This document shows positions 9,041 through 17,572 of a DNA stretch of 56,808 nucleotides, in pieces. The notes below the pieces were generated by a model that worked only from the letters and a program-made list of their open reading frames with translations, ran no database searches and was not told the origin of the DNA. Position numbers and translations under genes: made by a program. The stretch's first letter is position 1. Each line of letters opens with the position of its first letter. This stretch comes from Candidatus Finniella inopinata (lineage in GTDB: Bacteria > Pseudomonadota > Alphaproteobacteria > Holosporales > Holosporaceae): contig CAMCZV010000005.1 in assembly GCA_945888455.1 (NCBI GenBank), positions 1-56,808 of the forward strand, read 5' to 3'.

Positions 9041-10012
9041 TTACTCTGCGCCTCCATCAATACCGTATCCATTCTGTAGATCCATCCTTGGGGCGATGGA
9101 TTGTTCTGTTAAAAAGGCCCGAATACACAGTAATTGTTCCCAAGCCGCACGTTTTTGTCCTGGTGCACGCATTAAATAGGCCGGATGATACAATGTCCAT
9201 GCAGGAATGGTTGTGCCCAATAATGGATCGGTATACCACAACAATTGGCCTTGGGCTCTGGTTAATGTTTGATCCAGATTCAATACGGCTTTGGCCGCCA
9301 CACCGCCGACACAAATCAGTACGCGGGGGCTAATCAGGCGAATATGCTCTTGTAAAAAGGGTAAAAACATTTTGATTTCTGCACCAGACGGTTGGCGATT
9401 AAAGGGTGGCCGCCACGGCACCACATTGGTGATATAACACCGTGTGCGATCCAGCTGAATGCTGGCCATCATGGCATCAAGCAATTTACCGCTCGCGCCC
9501 ACAAAGGGTTTGCCTTTGGCGTCTTCTTCTGCCCCTGGGGCCTCGCCAATCCACATAATGGCGCTGTTTGGATTGCCATCAGCAAAGACCATGTTTTTGG
9601 CGGTTTGTGCAATGCTGGGTTCTTTGAATTGCCGAATTTTTTCAGCCAGTTGGGCCAGAGCAGACTCTTTTGATCCAGCGCTTAATGCAGGCCCAGAGGA
9701 TACTGGTTTTACAGGCGTCGGCGCAAGCTGAACAGACCCTTTCCCATCGGGGGATGCATGCTGGATGGAATGGACAGGTCTTGGATCCTTGGCGCGGGTC
9801 GGGTTGGTATGTACAACGGGTTCAGCAGACTGGGGGGAGGCATGTTGGACATGATCTTGCCTATCGAGGTCTTCTGTGGCAACGGATGCTGTGGGTGTAT
9901 GGCCTGGATGCATGCCATGGTGCATATCGCGGCTGTGGTAATGCCATAATGCCCACATGGGGGCAGTGTGTGCGTTCAGTTCGGGCTTTTTCGGCATTTT
10001 GGTGTGATCCAT
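9041..10012 (-). CDS. Uracil-DNA glycosylase family protein (family 4-like)
   Basis: The C-terminal 190 residues show the family-4 (SPO1 polymerase-related) fold motifs: IMWIGEAPGAEEDAKGKPF, YITNVVPWRPPFNRQ and LYHPAYLMR. These enzymes remove uracil from DNA. Family-4 enzymes usually bind a 4Fe-4S cluster through cysteines, one in the motif before RPP and two near the N-terminus. Here that position is Trp (VPWRPP) and no N-terminal Cys pair is present, so a cluster is unlikely. Cluster-less alphaproteobacterial variants of this type are known to me only as a general pattern. The first 120 residues are His-, Pro- and Ser-rich and look disordered. The gene is divergent from the RNase P RNA gene. 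Confidence 0.85.
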   Translation of the reverse strand: MDHTKMPKKPELNAHTAPMWALWHYHSRDMHHGMHPGHTPTASVATEDLDRQDHVQHASPQSAEPVVHTNPTRAKDPRPVHSIQHASPDGKGSVQLAPTPVKPVSSGPALSAGSKESALAQLAEKIRQFKEPSIAQTAKNMVFADGNPNSAIMWIGEAPGAEEDAKGKPFVGASGKLLDAMMASIQLDRTRCYITNVVPWRPPFNRQPSGAEIKMFLPFLQEHIRLISPRVLICVGGVAAKAVLNLDQTLTRAQGQLLWYTDPLLGTTIPAWTLYHPAYLMRAPGQKRAAWEQLLCIRAFLTEQSIAPRMDLQNGYGIDGGAE

Positions 10013-10021
10013 CAGATCCTC

Positions 10022-10051
10022 TTGTCACAGGGATATGGTTTAATGTAATCT
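10022..10051 (+). promoter_or_regulatory. Promoter of the RNase P RNA gene
   Basis: TTGTCA at 10022-10027 and TAATCT at 10046-10051 are 18 bases apart, and the -10 box ends 7 bases before the predicted RNA 5' end at 10059. Confidence 0.55.
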
Positions 10052-10058
10052 TTTTTAC

Positions 10059-10413
10059 AGAGGGGTCAAGTTGTTGCTGTATATTACAGAGGAAAGTCCG
10101 GGCTCCACAAAAACACGATGCTGGGTAACGCCCAGCCAGAGTAATCTGAGGGAAAGTGCCACAGAAAATATACCGCCTAGAGTCATTTAGGTAAGGGTGA
10201 AAAGGTGCGGTAAGAGCGCACCGCTTGGTCCAGCAATGCATCAAGGCACGGTAAACCCCATCGGGAGCAAGGTCAAGTAAGGACACAATCGGTTCTTGAA
10301 ACCGACGTACTGTTTTTGGTGCGTTTTGTGTTCGGGTCGACTGCATAAAGAAATCGGTAACGGTTTTTTCAGAGAAATAACAACATAAACAGAACCCGGC
10401 TTATGACCCCTCT
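10059..10413 (+). ncRNA. rnpB: RNase P RNA, bacterial type A
   Basis: This is the catalytic RNA that cuts 5' leaders from tRNA precursors. The ends pair as P1 (AGAGGGGTCA with TGACCCCTCT). Universally conserved blocks appear in order: GAGGAAAGTCCGGGCTCC, the GAGGGAAAGTGCCACAGAAA block, a GGGTGAAAAGGTGCGGTAAG block, GGTAAACCCCATCGGGAGCA, and ACAGAACCCGGCTTA near the 3' end. The length of about 355 bases is normal. It is followed by accessory small secreted-protein genes rather than a conserved partner. Confidence 0.95.
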
Positions 10414-10543
10414 GCATCAATGGTGCTGGACAGTACCATGGCCCCTATCATCCTTTAAAAAAACCATCCGTTTAAAACAAAATTGAGCTTGCTTTATATA
10501 AACACTAACTTTCTTAGTATAGCATCATTGTATACAGTCGAGC

Positions 10544-10659
10544 AAAAAACATGTTTGACTAATTAAAAAACAAAAAGGAGAATTGAAATGACAAAATTAT
10601 ATTGCATGACTTTGTTGGCCTTGGTTTGTGCCAGCATCAGCATTTCCGTTGATGCTAAG
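10544..10659 (+). repeat. Leader repeat, copy A (5' region and signal peptide of the 10588 gene)
   Basis: These 116 bases match 11223-11338 closely without an indel. They cover an AT-rich 5' region, an AAAAAGGAG ribosome binding site, the start codon and the whole signal-peptide coding part, ending at GATGCTAAG. Similarity stops right after the signal peptide. Confidence 0.9.
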
Positions 10660-10791
10660 ACTATGTACAAAGACACGACAAATGTACATGAGGACTCAAA
10701 ATCAACAGATAAAGTATATGAGAGGGAAAGCGGTAATAATAATGACGGTGATCATGATGGTAATGAGAGCAATATTCGCATAGTGGGGTGA
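10588..10791 (+). CDS. Small secreted protein 1 of a tandem trio
   Basis: A 67-residue protein with a clear Sec signal peptide (KLYCMTLLALVCASISISVDA, shown to residue 23) and a mature part of about 44 residues. The mature part is hydrophilic and Asn/Asp/Gly-rich and contains DGDHDGNES. The strong AAGGAG ribosome binding site and spacing support the start. The signal region is nearly identical to that of the 11267 gene, while the mature parts differ. The HDGN sequence recurs in the 10890 product. The family is not recognised; a secreted peptide acting outside the cell or on a host is possible but unproven. Confidence 0.75.
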   Translation: MTKLYCMTLLALVCASISISVDAKTMYKDTTNVHEDSKSTDKVYERESGNNNDGDHDGNESNIRIVG

Positions 10792-10815
10792 GGGGGTTAT
10801 TTTCCCATCTGCTCT

Positions 10816-10848
10816 GCAGGATTGCTGGTCTTAATGACCAGCGCCTGC
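10816..10848. other. Strong hairpin between small secreted genes 1 and 2
   Basis: GCTGGTC and GACCAGC pair perfectly over 7 bp around TTAAT. An outer GCAGG/CCTGC stem of 5 bp extends the helix with a small internal loop. No T-run follows, so it could be an mRNA processing or stability element rather than a terminator. Confidence 0.5.
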
Positions 10849-10889
10849 ACCGAGCTGCGATGTTAAAAAATTAACAAAGGATTATTGAA

Positions 10890-11123
10890 ATGATAAAATT
10901 ATACACCGTTTGTTTATTGGTATTGCTAGGTTCTTTTTTTGGCAATGATGTATGCGCCCAAAAACAATTAAACGCATCAACAACGACAAGCAGTACGCAA
11001 ACTTCAAACAAATATGAAGAGAATAAAAAGAGTGAAACTAACGGCAAAAGCAACAGTGAAACCAACGACAAAAACAAAGGTAATCATGATGGTAATACCA
11101 TTGATGTTAATGTGAGTCTGTGA
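10890..11123 (+). CDS. Small secreted protein 2 of a tandem trio
   Basis: A 77-residue protein that begins MIKLY like the third member. It has a hydrophobic signal peptide (VCLLVLLGSFFG) with likely cleavage at VCAQ. The mature part is low-complexity, rich in Thr, Ser, Asn and Lys, with a repeated S-E-T-N pattern, and ends with GNHDGNTIDVNVSL. It shares HDGN with member 1. The DNA leader here is only distantly like the duplicated leader of members 1 and 3. An AAAGGA site precedes the ATG. Function unknown. Confidence 0.7.
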   Translation: MIKLYTVCLLVLLGSFFGNDVCAQKQLNASTTTSSTQTSNKYEENKKSETNGKSNSETNDKNKGNHDGNTIDVNVSL

Positions 11124-11222
11124 TGATCAACAATTCAGATTGAGGGTGCAGAAGGTCCGATTATTTGTATTTTTTGATGCCATTTGCTAATCAATACTGA
11201 TATCCCATCGATATAGTTTTGA

Positions 11223-11338
11223 AAAAAACACGTTTGACTAATTAAAAAACAAAAAGGAGAATTAAAATGATAAAATTATATGGTATGACTGTGTTGGCCT
11301 TGGTTTGTGCCAGCAGCAGCATTTCCGTTGATGCTAAG
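11223..11338 (+). repeat. Leader repeat, copy B (5' region and signal peptide of the 11267 gene)
   Basis: Second copy of the 116-base block at 10544-10659, with about ten base differences and no indel. Its end coincides with the signal-peptide end. Confidence 0.9.
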
Positions 11339-11497
11339 GGGGTTGTGCAGCAAGGTGAAACTCATCACCCGTACGCCGCGCATGATGGGCAGAGACGTTA
11401 TGGTAACGGTGAGACTGGTGAGCCTGTTGGGCTGGTGGTTCCTTCCGCCGCTGCCCCTGCCTCTCCCATTCCCCTGACCCAACCCTCTGTGATGTAG
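11267..11497 (+). CDS. Small secreted protein 3 of a tandem trio
   Basis: A 76-residue protein whose signal peptide (TVLALVCASSSISVDA) is almost identical to that of member 1. The mature part is unrelated in sequence: Gly/His/Arg-rich at first (AAHDGQRRYGNGETGE) and then Ala/Pro-rich (PSAAAPASPIPLTQP). The mature part is more GC-rich than those of members 1 and 2. The AAGGAG site is conserved. Same secretion module, different cargo; function unknown. Confidence 0.72.
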   Translation: MIKLYGMTVLALVCASSSISVDAKGVVQQGETHHPYAAHDGQRRYGNGETGEPVGLVVPSAAAPASPIPLTQPSVM

Positions 11498-11510
11498 GGC
11501 TGCATCTGGT

Positions 11511-12032
11511 TCATGCCCGCACCAAGGAATCCATTATATCCGTTAATCGGTCCAGGCTGGCCAGGATTTTTTCCCTTTCTGCGGGATGAAAAGAATGCAG
11601 CACATAATCGCTGACTGCGTTTTTATCCGCTGGACGATCAATGCCAATGCGAATGCGGTCATAATCAGGGCCCAGAACGGTGTGGATGCTCTTTAATCCA
11701 TTGTGGCCACGGGCACTGCCCCCCTGTTTTAGGCGAATTTCTGCGCACGGCAAGTCCAATTCATCGTGAATGACTAAAAACCGAGCATTGGGATAATGAC
11801 GATACAGGGGTGCCACGGCTTGACCCGACAAATTCATATAGGTTTGCGGACAACACAGCAAAATTTTTTGATTTTCCACCACGCCTTGGGTTAAAAGGGC
11901 CTCTTTTTTACTGATCCAGTTCGGAAACATCCAGTGTTTTTGCAACGCATCCATGGCCCAAAATCCCACGTTGTGCCGGTGATTGGCGTACGCTTTGCCT
12001 GGATTGCCTAATCCCACAATAATCCATTGCAT
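11511..12032 (-). CDS. pth: Peptidyl-tRNA hydrolase
   Basis: Pth frees tRNAs from prematurely released peptidyl-tRNA. Family motifs are intact: IIVGLGNPGKAYANHRHNVG with the catalytic His, TYMNLSGQ, LVIHDELDLP and ARGHNGLKSI. The ATG at 12032 gives 173 residues, starting directly before the first strand (MQWIIVGLGNPG). The frame runs 11 codons further up, without family support. The usual partners (rplY, ychF) are absent; secreted-protein genes lie on both sides. Confidence 0.95.
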   Translation of the reverse strand: MQWIIVGLGNPGKAYANHRHNVGFWAMDALQKHWMFPNWISKKEALLTQGVVENQKILLCCPQTYMNLSGQAVAPLYRHYPNARFLVIHDELDLPCAEIRLKQGGSARGHNGLKSIHTVLGPDYDRIRIGIDRPADKNAVSDYVLHSFHPAEREKILASLDRLTDIMDSLVRA

Positions 12033-12158
12033 GCTGTTGGTGCTCTTTGGGAATACTATTTCCATTGTAATAAAAACAGGCCCCCTGTGGAAAGGACATT
12101 CCGCGCAAGCCGTTAATTTTTTTTGATTTTTTAAAATTAATTCTATATAGTTTTTCTA

Positions 12159-12671
12159 TTGTGCGATTTTTTAAAAAAAAGATTTAAAAGTGAAAAAAAT
12201 TTAAAGTTTGGCTTTGCAGCACTTGTCTTTTTGACTGATTTATGTAACGTAGATGCCGTAGAACCGAGTGTGTTTTCATCGAACTATGTAGAGCAAACTT
12301 TGCAGGAAGTGGTGACTGACTATGCAAAAATAGCCAAGCGCTATTTTAGTGGAGATTTGGATCCCAGAGCTAATAACTACACCAAACCACTCCATGAGAT
12401 AATCCGTAAAGACGGGGAAGATCCGCGAGAACTCAGCCTAAGCCACTTGGTTACAAGGTTTGCAAGTCGACCAATCTCGAGGTGTTATCTTAAGGAGGCC
12501 GGCCTTGATCAACATTCGGGTGATCCATATTATGATTCTGGGTATAAATCTTGTTGCAGAATATATTGTGATTCTGATAATCCTGATTATTTTGGGGATG
12601 AATCGGAAGATAGAGATGATGATTCTGAGAGTAAAGACACCGTTCATGGATTAAGGGTAAGAAATCTATGA
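12159..12671 (+). CDS. Predicted secreted protein, first part of a decaying locus
   Basis: A 170-residue frame whose best start is a TTG at 12159; no ATG is available ahead of the hydrophobic segment. The N-terminus is basic (KKRFKSEKNLK), then hydrophobic (FGFAALVFLTDLC), and reaches a VDAVEPS sequence, so a Sec signal peptide is likely. Residues 110-170 hold four closely placed cysteines (including a CC pair) and an Asp/Glu/Ser-rich tail. The stop overlaps the next frame's ATG as ATGA. Either the two are translationally coupled, or they are pieces of one longer gene. An eight-base A-run at 12173-12180 sits just after the start. Function unknown. Confidence 0.6.
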   Translation: MCDFLKKRFKSEKNLKFGFAALVFLTDLCNVDAVEPSVFSSNYVEQTLQEVVTDYAKIAKRYFSGDLDPRANNYTKPLHEIIRKDGEDPRELSLSHLVTRFASRPISRCYLKEAGLDQHSGDPYYDSGYKSCCRIYCDSDNPDYFGDESEDRDDDSESKDTVHGLRVRNL

Positions 12672-14289
12672 GAGAAGATGGAAATTCAGAAGATCGGAGA
12701 AATATTGATAAAATAAGGAAAGTGCGTGGAAATGTATTGCAACAAAGGGGCGGCAAAGAAATTCAGTGTAACGATCCTTACTGGAGCTTTGGTGAAAAAC
12801 TTTGGACTATTGCCTCTTTATACCAAGAACAATTCGCATTGGATAAACAAATGTCGTTGCTTGCGGGGCTGCTTCTTCAAAATTTCTGCAATGTAATACT
12901 CAAAGCAAAAAATGACAACCCATTAGACCTATATGATGCCCTATATGATGCTTGGAATTCTGGTAAAAGCAATAATAGTATTATATTAAAAAATTTTTTT
13001 AGAAATGCCGTTTTATTGCAATCTTTGTCCATGCAAGCGGTCACGTCTCAGTTACAGCAACTCCAGGACCTAGGAGGGTTGTTTGAAGAGATTAATGACC
13101 TTGTTAAGGGTACTCGTGAGTTGAATAAGTTTGGTCGTAGGAATATTGGAGGGAAGACAGCGGGTATGATTTACGAGAAAATGGTGAATTTTACAGAAAC
13201 TTTACAGGAGCTTATTGTTCTTAGGCAAAATGACATAGAACGAGATTCAGCAACTTTAAATAAAAAATTAGAACAATTGGAGTGTAAATCTGTGAAGATT
13301 ATGGCCGAGAAAATGTATAATAGTTTGGATAAAGAATACTCTGATTATTCAATACTAAAATCCAGTGAAATCGGATCGAAATTCCAAGGTTTGTTAAGTG
13401 AAAGGCGATCGATTCGAGATCGGATAGACCACATTTGCACGAGTGGGAAATCGCAGTGGGGTATAGCAATGCGGCCAAAGACATTATATAGATGTGATGG
13501 TGGTGGTGGTGATGGTGATGCCCTGATGATGGATAATATGAATGTAAGCTGTCATTACGACAGTACCCTTCATGATCCTTATTATAGAAATTTCGGAAAT
13601 AACAGTAGTGTCCCAGCAATCTCTTGGAAATATATCTGTCCCTCCATAAAAAAGCTTAAAAACTATCACCTGCAGGATATTGCAGCGCGAAACTTAGCTC
13701 GAAAGGACCATAGAATATACCTCACTGCTTGCCTTAAGCATCTGCCTGATGGGTTTGATCTATCGTATCAAAATATACTTTCCACAGATGAGCAAAAGGA
13801 TGGGCAGCATCCGGAGAAGATAAGTTCTCTGGATTGTTATAGTTGTCCGAATGATATGAAGCCTTATATCGATTATCAGCATTATAGTAATGGTCTAAAT
13901 CGCCTGAATATAAAAGATCTAGATTGTAAATACACACTTTTAAAAGATTTGTTTGAAAAGGCAAAAAAAGCATGCAATCTTTTTTGGATCAGAAAAATTC
14001 GTCGCCTCAAATACAGGATCAAGCATTTGATTTTAAGCAGCTCGAAAAGCAGTTAAGTACGTTTACAGCTGAGGAAGACCGTAGACTGGATAAATTCAAT
14101 GAATTATGCAAAATGTTTGTTAAATTACAGTAATTTCTTAAAGATAGGTGTAATGAAAAAGGTCTACAAGATCCTGTTTTTAATCCTCATGAACTTCCCT
14201 TTTCTATGCTGAGAGAAGCTTATAAAGGAGACGAAAAATCCCAGGTTAATTTAAATGATGTATTGACCAGGAAGCAGGTAAAGAGGTAA
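12668..14289 (+). pseudogene. Decaying gene for a long helical protein (frameshift plus internal stop)
   Basis: The main frame (12668-14056) gives 462 residues without its own signal peptide. It is helical and charged in its first 270 residues, then has a Gly/Asp-rich patch and a Cys/Tyr/His-rich part. Its last 25 or so residues (from ACNLFW on) look like frameshifted noise. After the A-run at 13962-13968 a different frame takes over with coding character from 13972 (MQSFLDQKN, TFTAEEDRRLDKFNELCKMF). It continues past an in-frame TAA at 14131-14133 (FLKDRCNEKG, LNDVLTRKQV) to a TAA at 14287. One A-run frameshift and one nonsense change would explain this. The first 462 residues may still be made. 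Confidence 0.6.
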
Positions 14290-14541
14290 AGCAATCGAAT
14301 AAAAAAACGATCGACAATACGGATATAACAGGGTTAGGAACCAGATATAGTTAGAATAGAATGGGGATAAAAAGTGGTTCCCCCCTAATAGGTCTGACGC
14401 CTTTCTTCCCCATCAGAGCATGGGCAGAGCAGTTTCTTTTCAAGACCCTTTCAGAATATCAGAAATACTGCGTTTGACTGGCTGATTCCCACCAAACATG
14501 GTATTTTTAATGAATACTTTTGATTTTCCGGGTGGTGAAAT

Positions 14542-16290
14542 ATGTGTGGTATAGTAGGAATGATTCATGCTGAATCCGTTATGACAGCACTGGTGCCCGC
14601 ATTACGCCGTTTAGAGTATCGGGGATATGATTCCGCAGGCATTGCATTGCTGGATCAAAATCAATTAACACGCCATCGGGTTTTGGGGGTACTGGACCAG
14701 TTAACGGGCGACATGCCCAAGGATTGGGACGCCAAAACAGGTATGGGGCACACCCGATGGGCCACCCACGGAGAACCCTCTGTTCGCAATGCGCACCCCC
14801 ATTTCAGTCATCGTGTGGCCATTGTGCATAACGGCATTGTGGACAATTTTCAGACCTTGAAAACAGATCTGCTGAACAAGGGATATGCCTTCGCAAGCGA
14901 TACGGATACAGAGGTCATTGCCCATTTAATTGACTTGCATATGACACAAGGGCATGATCCGGTTTCTGCTTTTTCCGTTGCCATACAACAATTAGAGGGT
15001 AATTTTGCCATTGCGTGCATGATTTCCCATTGGCAAGATGCCCTGTTGGTGGCACGCCGCGGTACACCGCCATTATTGGTGGGCAAGGGGCCCATGGGAT
15101 ACAGCATCGCTTCGGATGCCTTGGGATTGGTGGATGTGTCGGATCATTTGGCCTATTTGGAAGGTGATTCGTGGGCGATCGTAACCCAAGATTCTGCAAA
15201 AGTGTATGATTTTTCAGGAGAACGCAAACCTTTGAATTGGCAAAAACAAATGCTGCATCATCAGAGTTGCAATCAGGGGGATTATGCCCATTTTATGCGC
15301 AAGGAAATGGATGAACAGCCCGATGTGATTGCACGGTTGCTGTCCCAACCTACGCCCACGCTGGCGCAATTATATCCCGATTTAAACCATGTATCGTTGT
15401 TGGGATGTGGAACGTCATTTTATGCAGCATGGATTGGAAAATATGTTTTGGAACAGCGTTATGGTGTGACGTTGGAACTGGCCTCGGAATTTTCCTATCG
15501 CCACGCCATCATGAGTCCAGGGGTTACATTGGCCCTGTCCCAATCGGGCGAAACGGCCGATACGTTAAAAGCCGTTGCTTATGCCAAAAATCAAGGACAG
15601 AAACTGATCAGTTTGGTCAATGCCCCTTACAGTTCTTTGGCCCGATGTTCTGATCATGTATTGGATATGCAGGCTGGTCCAGAAATCGGTGTGGCGTCGA
15701 CCAAGGCATTTACGGCACAGTTGTGGTTGTTGTTTGCTTTGGCTGGGATTACGCCAGATCGTGCCCAGCATTTACCCCAAAGTATGAGGCAGGCATTACA
15801 ATTGGCCCCAGACATTCGGCGTTGGGCCACAGCATTGGCTGATGAATCCAATATGCTGTATTTGGGACGTGGCGTCAGTTATCCTGTGGCACTGGAAGGC
15901 GCATTAAAAATGAAGGAATTATCCTATATTCATGCCGAAGGTTTGGCCGCAGGAGAATTAAAACACGGATCATTGGCGCTGGTGGATCAGACCATACCCA
16001 TTATTTTTTTGGCACCACACGATGCAATTTTTGATAAAACCTTGGGCAATATTCATGAAATTATTGCGCGTAAAGGACGATTGCATGTGATCACGGACCA
16101 GGCAGGGGCTGAAAAAATGCCAGCTGTTGGTCTGACACAGTGTTTAATCTTGCCCGATGCACCGGACCCCATTTTTAATCCATTCATTCAAACCATGGCA
16201 TTACAGTTGTTGGCCTATTATACGGCTCTGGAGCGGGGATGTTCCATTGACAAGCCCAGAAATTTGGCCAAATCCGTTACCGTAGAGTAA
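14542..16290 (+). CDS. glmS: Glutamine--fructose-6-phosphate aminotransferase (isomerizing)
   Basis: GlmS makes glucosamine-6-phosphate from fructose-6-phosphate and glutamine, the entry to cell-wall amino sugars. The N-terminal glutaminase domain starts with the catalytic Cys (MCGIVG). It includes the RRLEYRGYDSAG motif and the conserved MGHTRWATHG. Two SIS sugar-isomerase domains follow (LLGCGTSFYAAWIGKYV, LSQSGETADTLKAV, then LEGALKMKELSYIHAEG). The protein ends in LAKSVTVE as in the family. At 582 residues it is slightly shorter than the E. coli enzyme. tilS follows after 7 bases, probably in the same transcript. No glmS ribozyme is expected or seen in the leader. Confidence 0.97.
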   Translation: MCGIVGMIHAESVMTALVPALRRLEYRGYDSAGIALLDQNQLTRHRVLGVLDQLTGDMPKDWDAKTGMGHTRWATHGEPSVRNAHPHFSHRVAIVHNGIVDNFQTLKTDLLNKGYAFASDTDTEVIAHLIDLHMTQGHDPVSAFSVAIQQLEGNFAIACMISHWQDALLVARRGTPPLLVGKGPMGYSIASDALGLVDVSDHLAYLEGDSWAIVTQDSAKVYDFSGERKPLNWQKQMLHHQSCNQGDYAHFMRKEMDEQPDVIARLLSQPTPTLAQLYPDLNHVSLLGCGTSFYAAWIGKYVLEQRYGVTLELASEFSYRHAIMSPGVTLALSQSGETADTLKAVAYAKNQGQKLISLVNAPYSSLARCSDHVLDMQAGPEIGVASTKAFTAQLWLLFALAGITPDRAQHLPQSMRQALQLAPDIRRWATALADESNMLYLGRGVSYPVALEGALKMKELSYIHAEGLAAGELKHGSLALVDQTIPIIFLAPHDAIFDKTLGNIHEIIARKGRLHVITDQAGAEKMPAVGLTQCLILPDAPDPIFNPFIQTMALQLLAYYTALERGCSIDKPRNLAKSVTVE

Positions 16291-16297
16291 GGCCGAC

Positions 16298-17572
16298 ATG
16301 ACACGGGATGAGGGGGGTTTTGTAAACGTTTTTGATGTGTTGGATGGGTGGTTCCCCACTCGGCCAAAGAGCGTGGCTGTGGCGTTATCCGGTGGGGTGG
16401 ACAGCATGGCGTTGACCCATATTTTGAAAGAGTGGGCTGCAGGATCTGTGACCATCATCCCCATGATTGTGGATCACGGATTGCGCCCTGAATCCCATCA
16501 AGAGGCCAAACGTGTGGCGGAAATGGTGAGAGATTGGGGATTAAACCCCATTATTTTATCCTGGAAACACCCACCCCTGACCACTGGATTAATGGAACGT
16601 GCACGCTATGGGCGTTATGGGGCTCTGGCGCTGGCCTGTCACCACAGGGGCATAGAACACCTTTTTGTGGCCCACCATCAGGACGATTGCCTGGAAACCG
16701 TGTGGATGCGTCAAGAAATGAACGGACCAGAGTACGGATTGTCGGGGATGTCAACCATAGGCATGCGTTATGGGGTCGTGATTTTACGTCCTCTTTTGGG
16801 CCTTTCAAAACAGATTCTAGAGCAAAATATGCGAGAGTGCTCTGTGCCGTGGGTGAATGACCCCACCAATAATAACTTGCATTTTCATCGCATCAGGGCC
16901 AGACATATCGTGCAAAATTGGACCATGGCCGAAAGGGATTACGCCGTAAAAACCCTTAACCTGCGGGCCAACAAACGCCGTCTTTACGAGCAAACATTAC
17001 GCCATTTAACCTCAGTTACCCACGGGTTGGGTTATGTTTTGGTGGAGGATTTTACGCCATTGCTGGCATTGTCACCATCTGATGGGGCGATATGGATTCA
17101 ATCATGGGTGCACAGTTTTACCTTTGGTCCTGTATCCGGTTCACAAGGGCAACATCGATTGTGGCGGGCGTTGTGCGACTGTTTTTCTAAACCTTTCGGG
17201 CGTCCCGGTTGTGTGGTGGCCACCTTTGGCGGATGTATTTTTGTGCGCCATCACCAGCAATTATGGATTTTTAGGGAACATGCCCGCATTCCACCCGATT
17301 GTGTCAATGTCAGCACACAGTTTTGGGATGATCGGGTTTTTTCTCTTTCGCCCCATTGGGTTCGGCGTGCGCCATACTTATCACAGGGATCTTGGAAGCA
17401 GCGTTTTTTGGCCATGTCTCTGCCCCAATCATGGGGGGCACCCCATTTACATTATCGGCCATGCAGCTGGGCTTATCCTCATTTTACGACCATAGACGAA
17501 CAAGGGGCCGTACAGCAATTCATGGATTATGGGCGTATTTCAATGGGGGTTCCAACGGATGTGGCACCGTAA
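16298..17572 (+). CDS. tilS: tRNA(Ile)-lysidine synthase TilS
   Basis: TilS modifies the anticodon C34 of tRNA-Ile(CAU) to lysidine, so that AUA rather than AUG is read. The PP-loop ATP motif is near residues 29-39 (ALSGGVDSMAL). Also present are PMIVDHGLRPES, the HHQDDCLETVWMR segment and the WVNDPTNNN motif. The 424-residue length is in range. The C-terminal half is weakly conserved, as usual. ftsH, a frequent downstream neighbour, is not here. The 3' end overlaps the convergent L,D-transpeptidase gene by 46 bases. Confidence 0.93.
   Translation: MTRDEGGFVNVFDVLDGWFPTRPKSVAVALSGGVDSMALTHILKEWAAGSVTIIPMIVDHGLRPESHQEAKRVAEMVRDWGLNPIILSWKHPPLTTGLMERARYGRYGALALACHHRGIEHLFVAHHQDDCLETVWMRQEMNGPEYGLSGMSTIGMRYGVVILRPLLGLSKQILEQNMRECSVPWVNDPTNNNLHFHRIRARHIVQNWTMAERDYAVKTLNLRANKRRLYEQTLRHLTSVTHGLGYVLVEDFTPLLALSPSDGAIWIQSWVHSFTFGPVSGSQGQHRLWRALCDCFSKPFGRPGCVVATFGGCIFVRHHQQLWIFREHARIPPDCVNVSTQFWDDRVFSLSPHWVRRAPYLSQGSWKQRFLAMSLPQSWGAPHLHYRPCSWAYPHFTTIDEQGAVQQFMDYGRISMGVPTDVAP

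Noticed and set aside
13299-13619. Minus-strand frame with a run of nine histidines
   Set aside because: It is the reverse reading of GGT/GAT repeats coding Gly and Asp in the plus-strand gene at 12668; it has no start context or family character.
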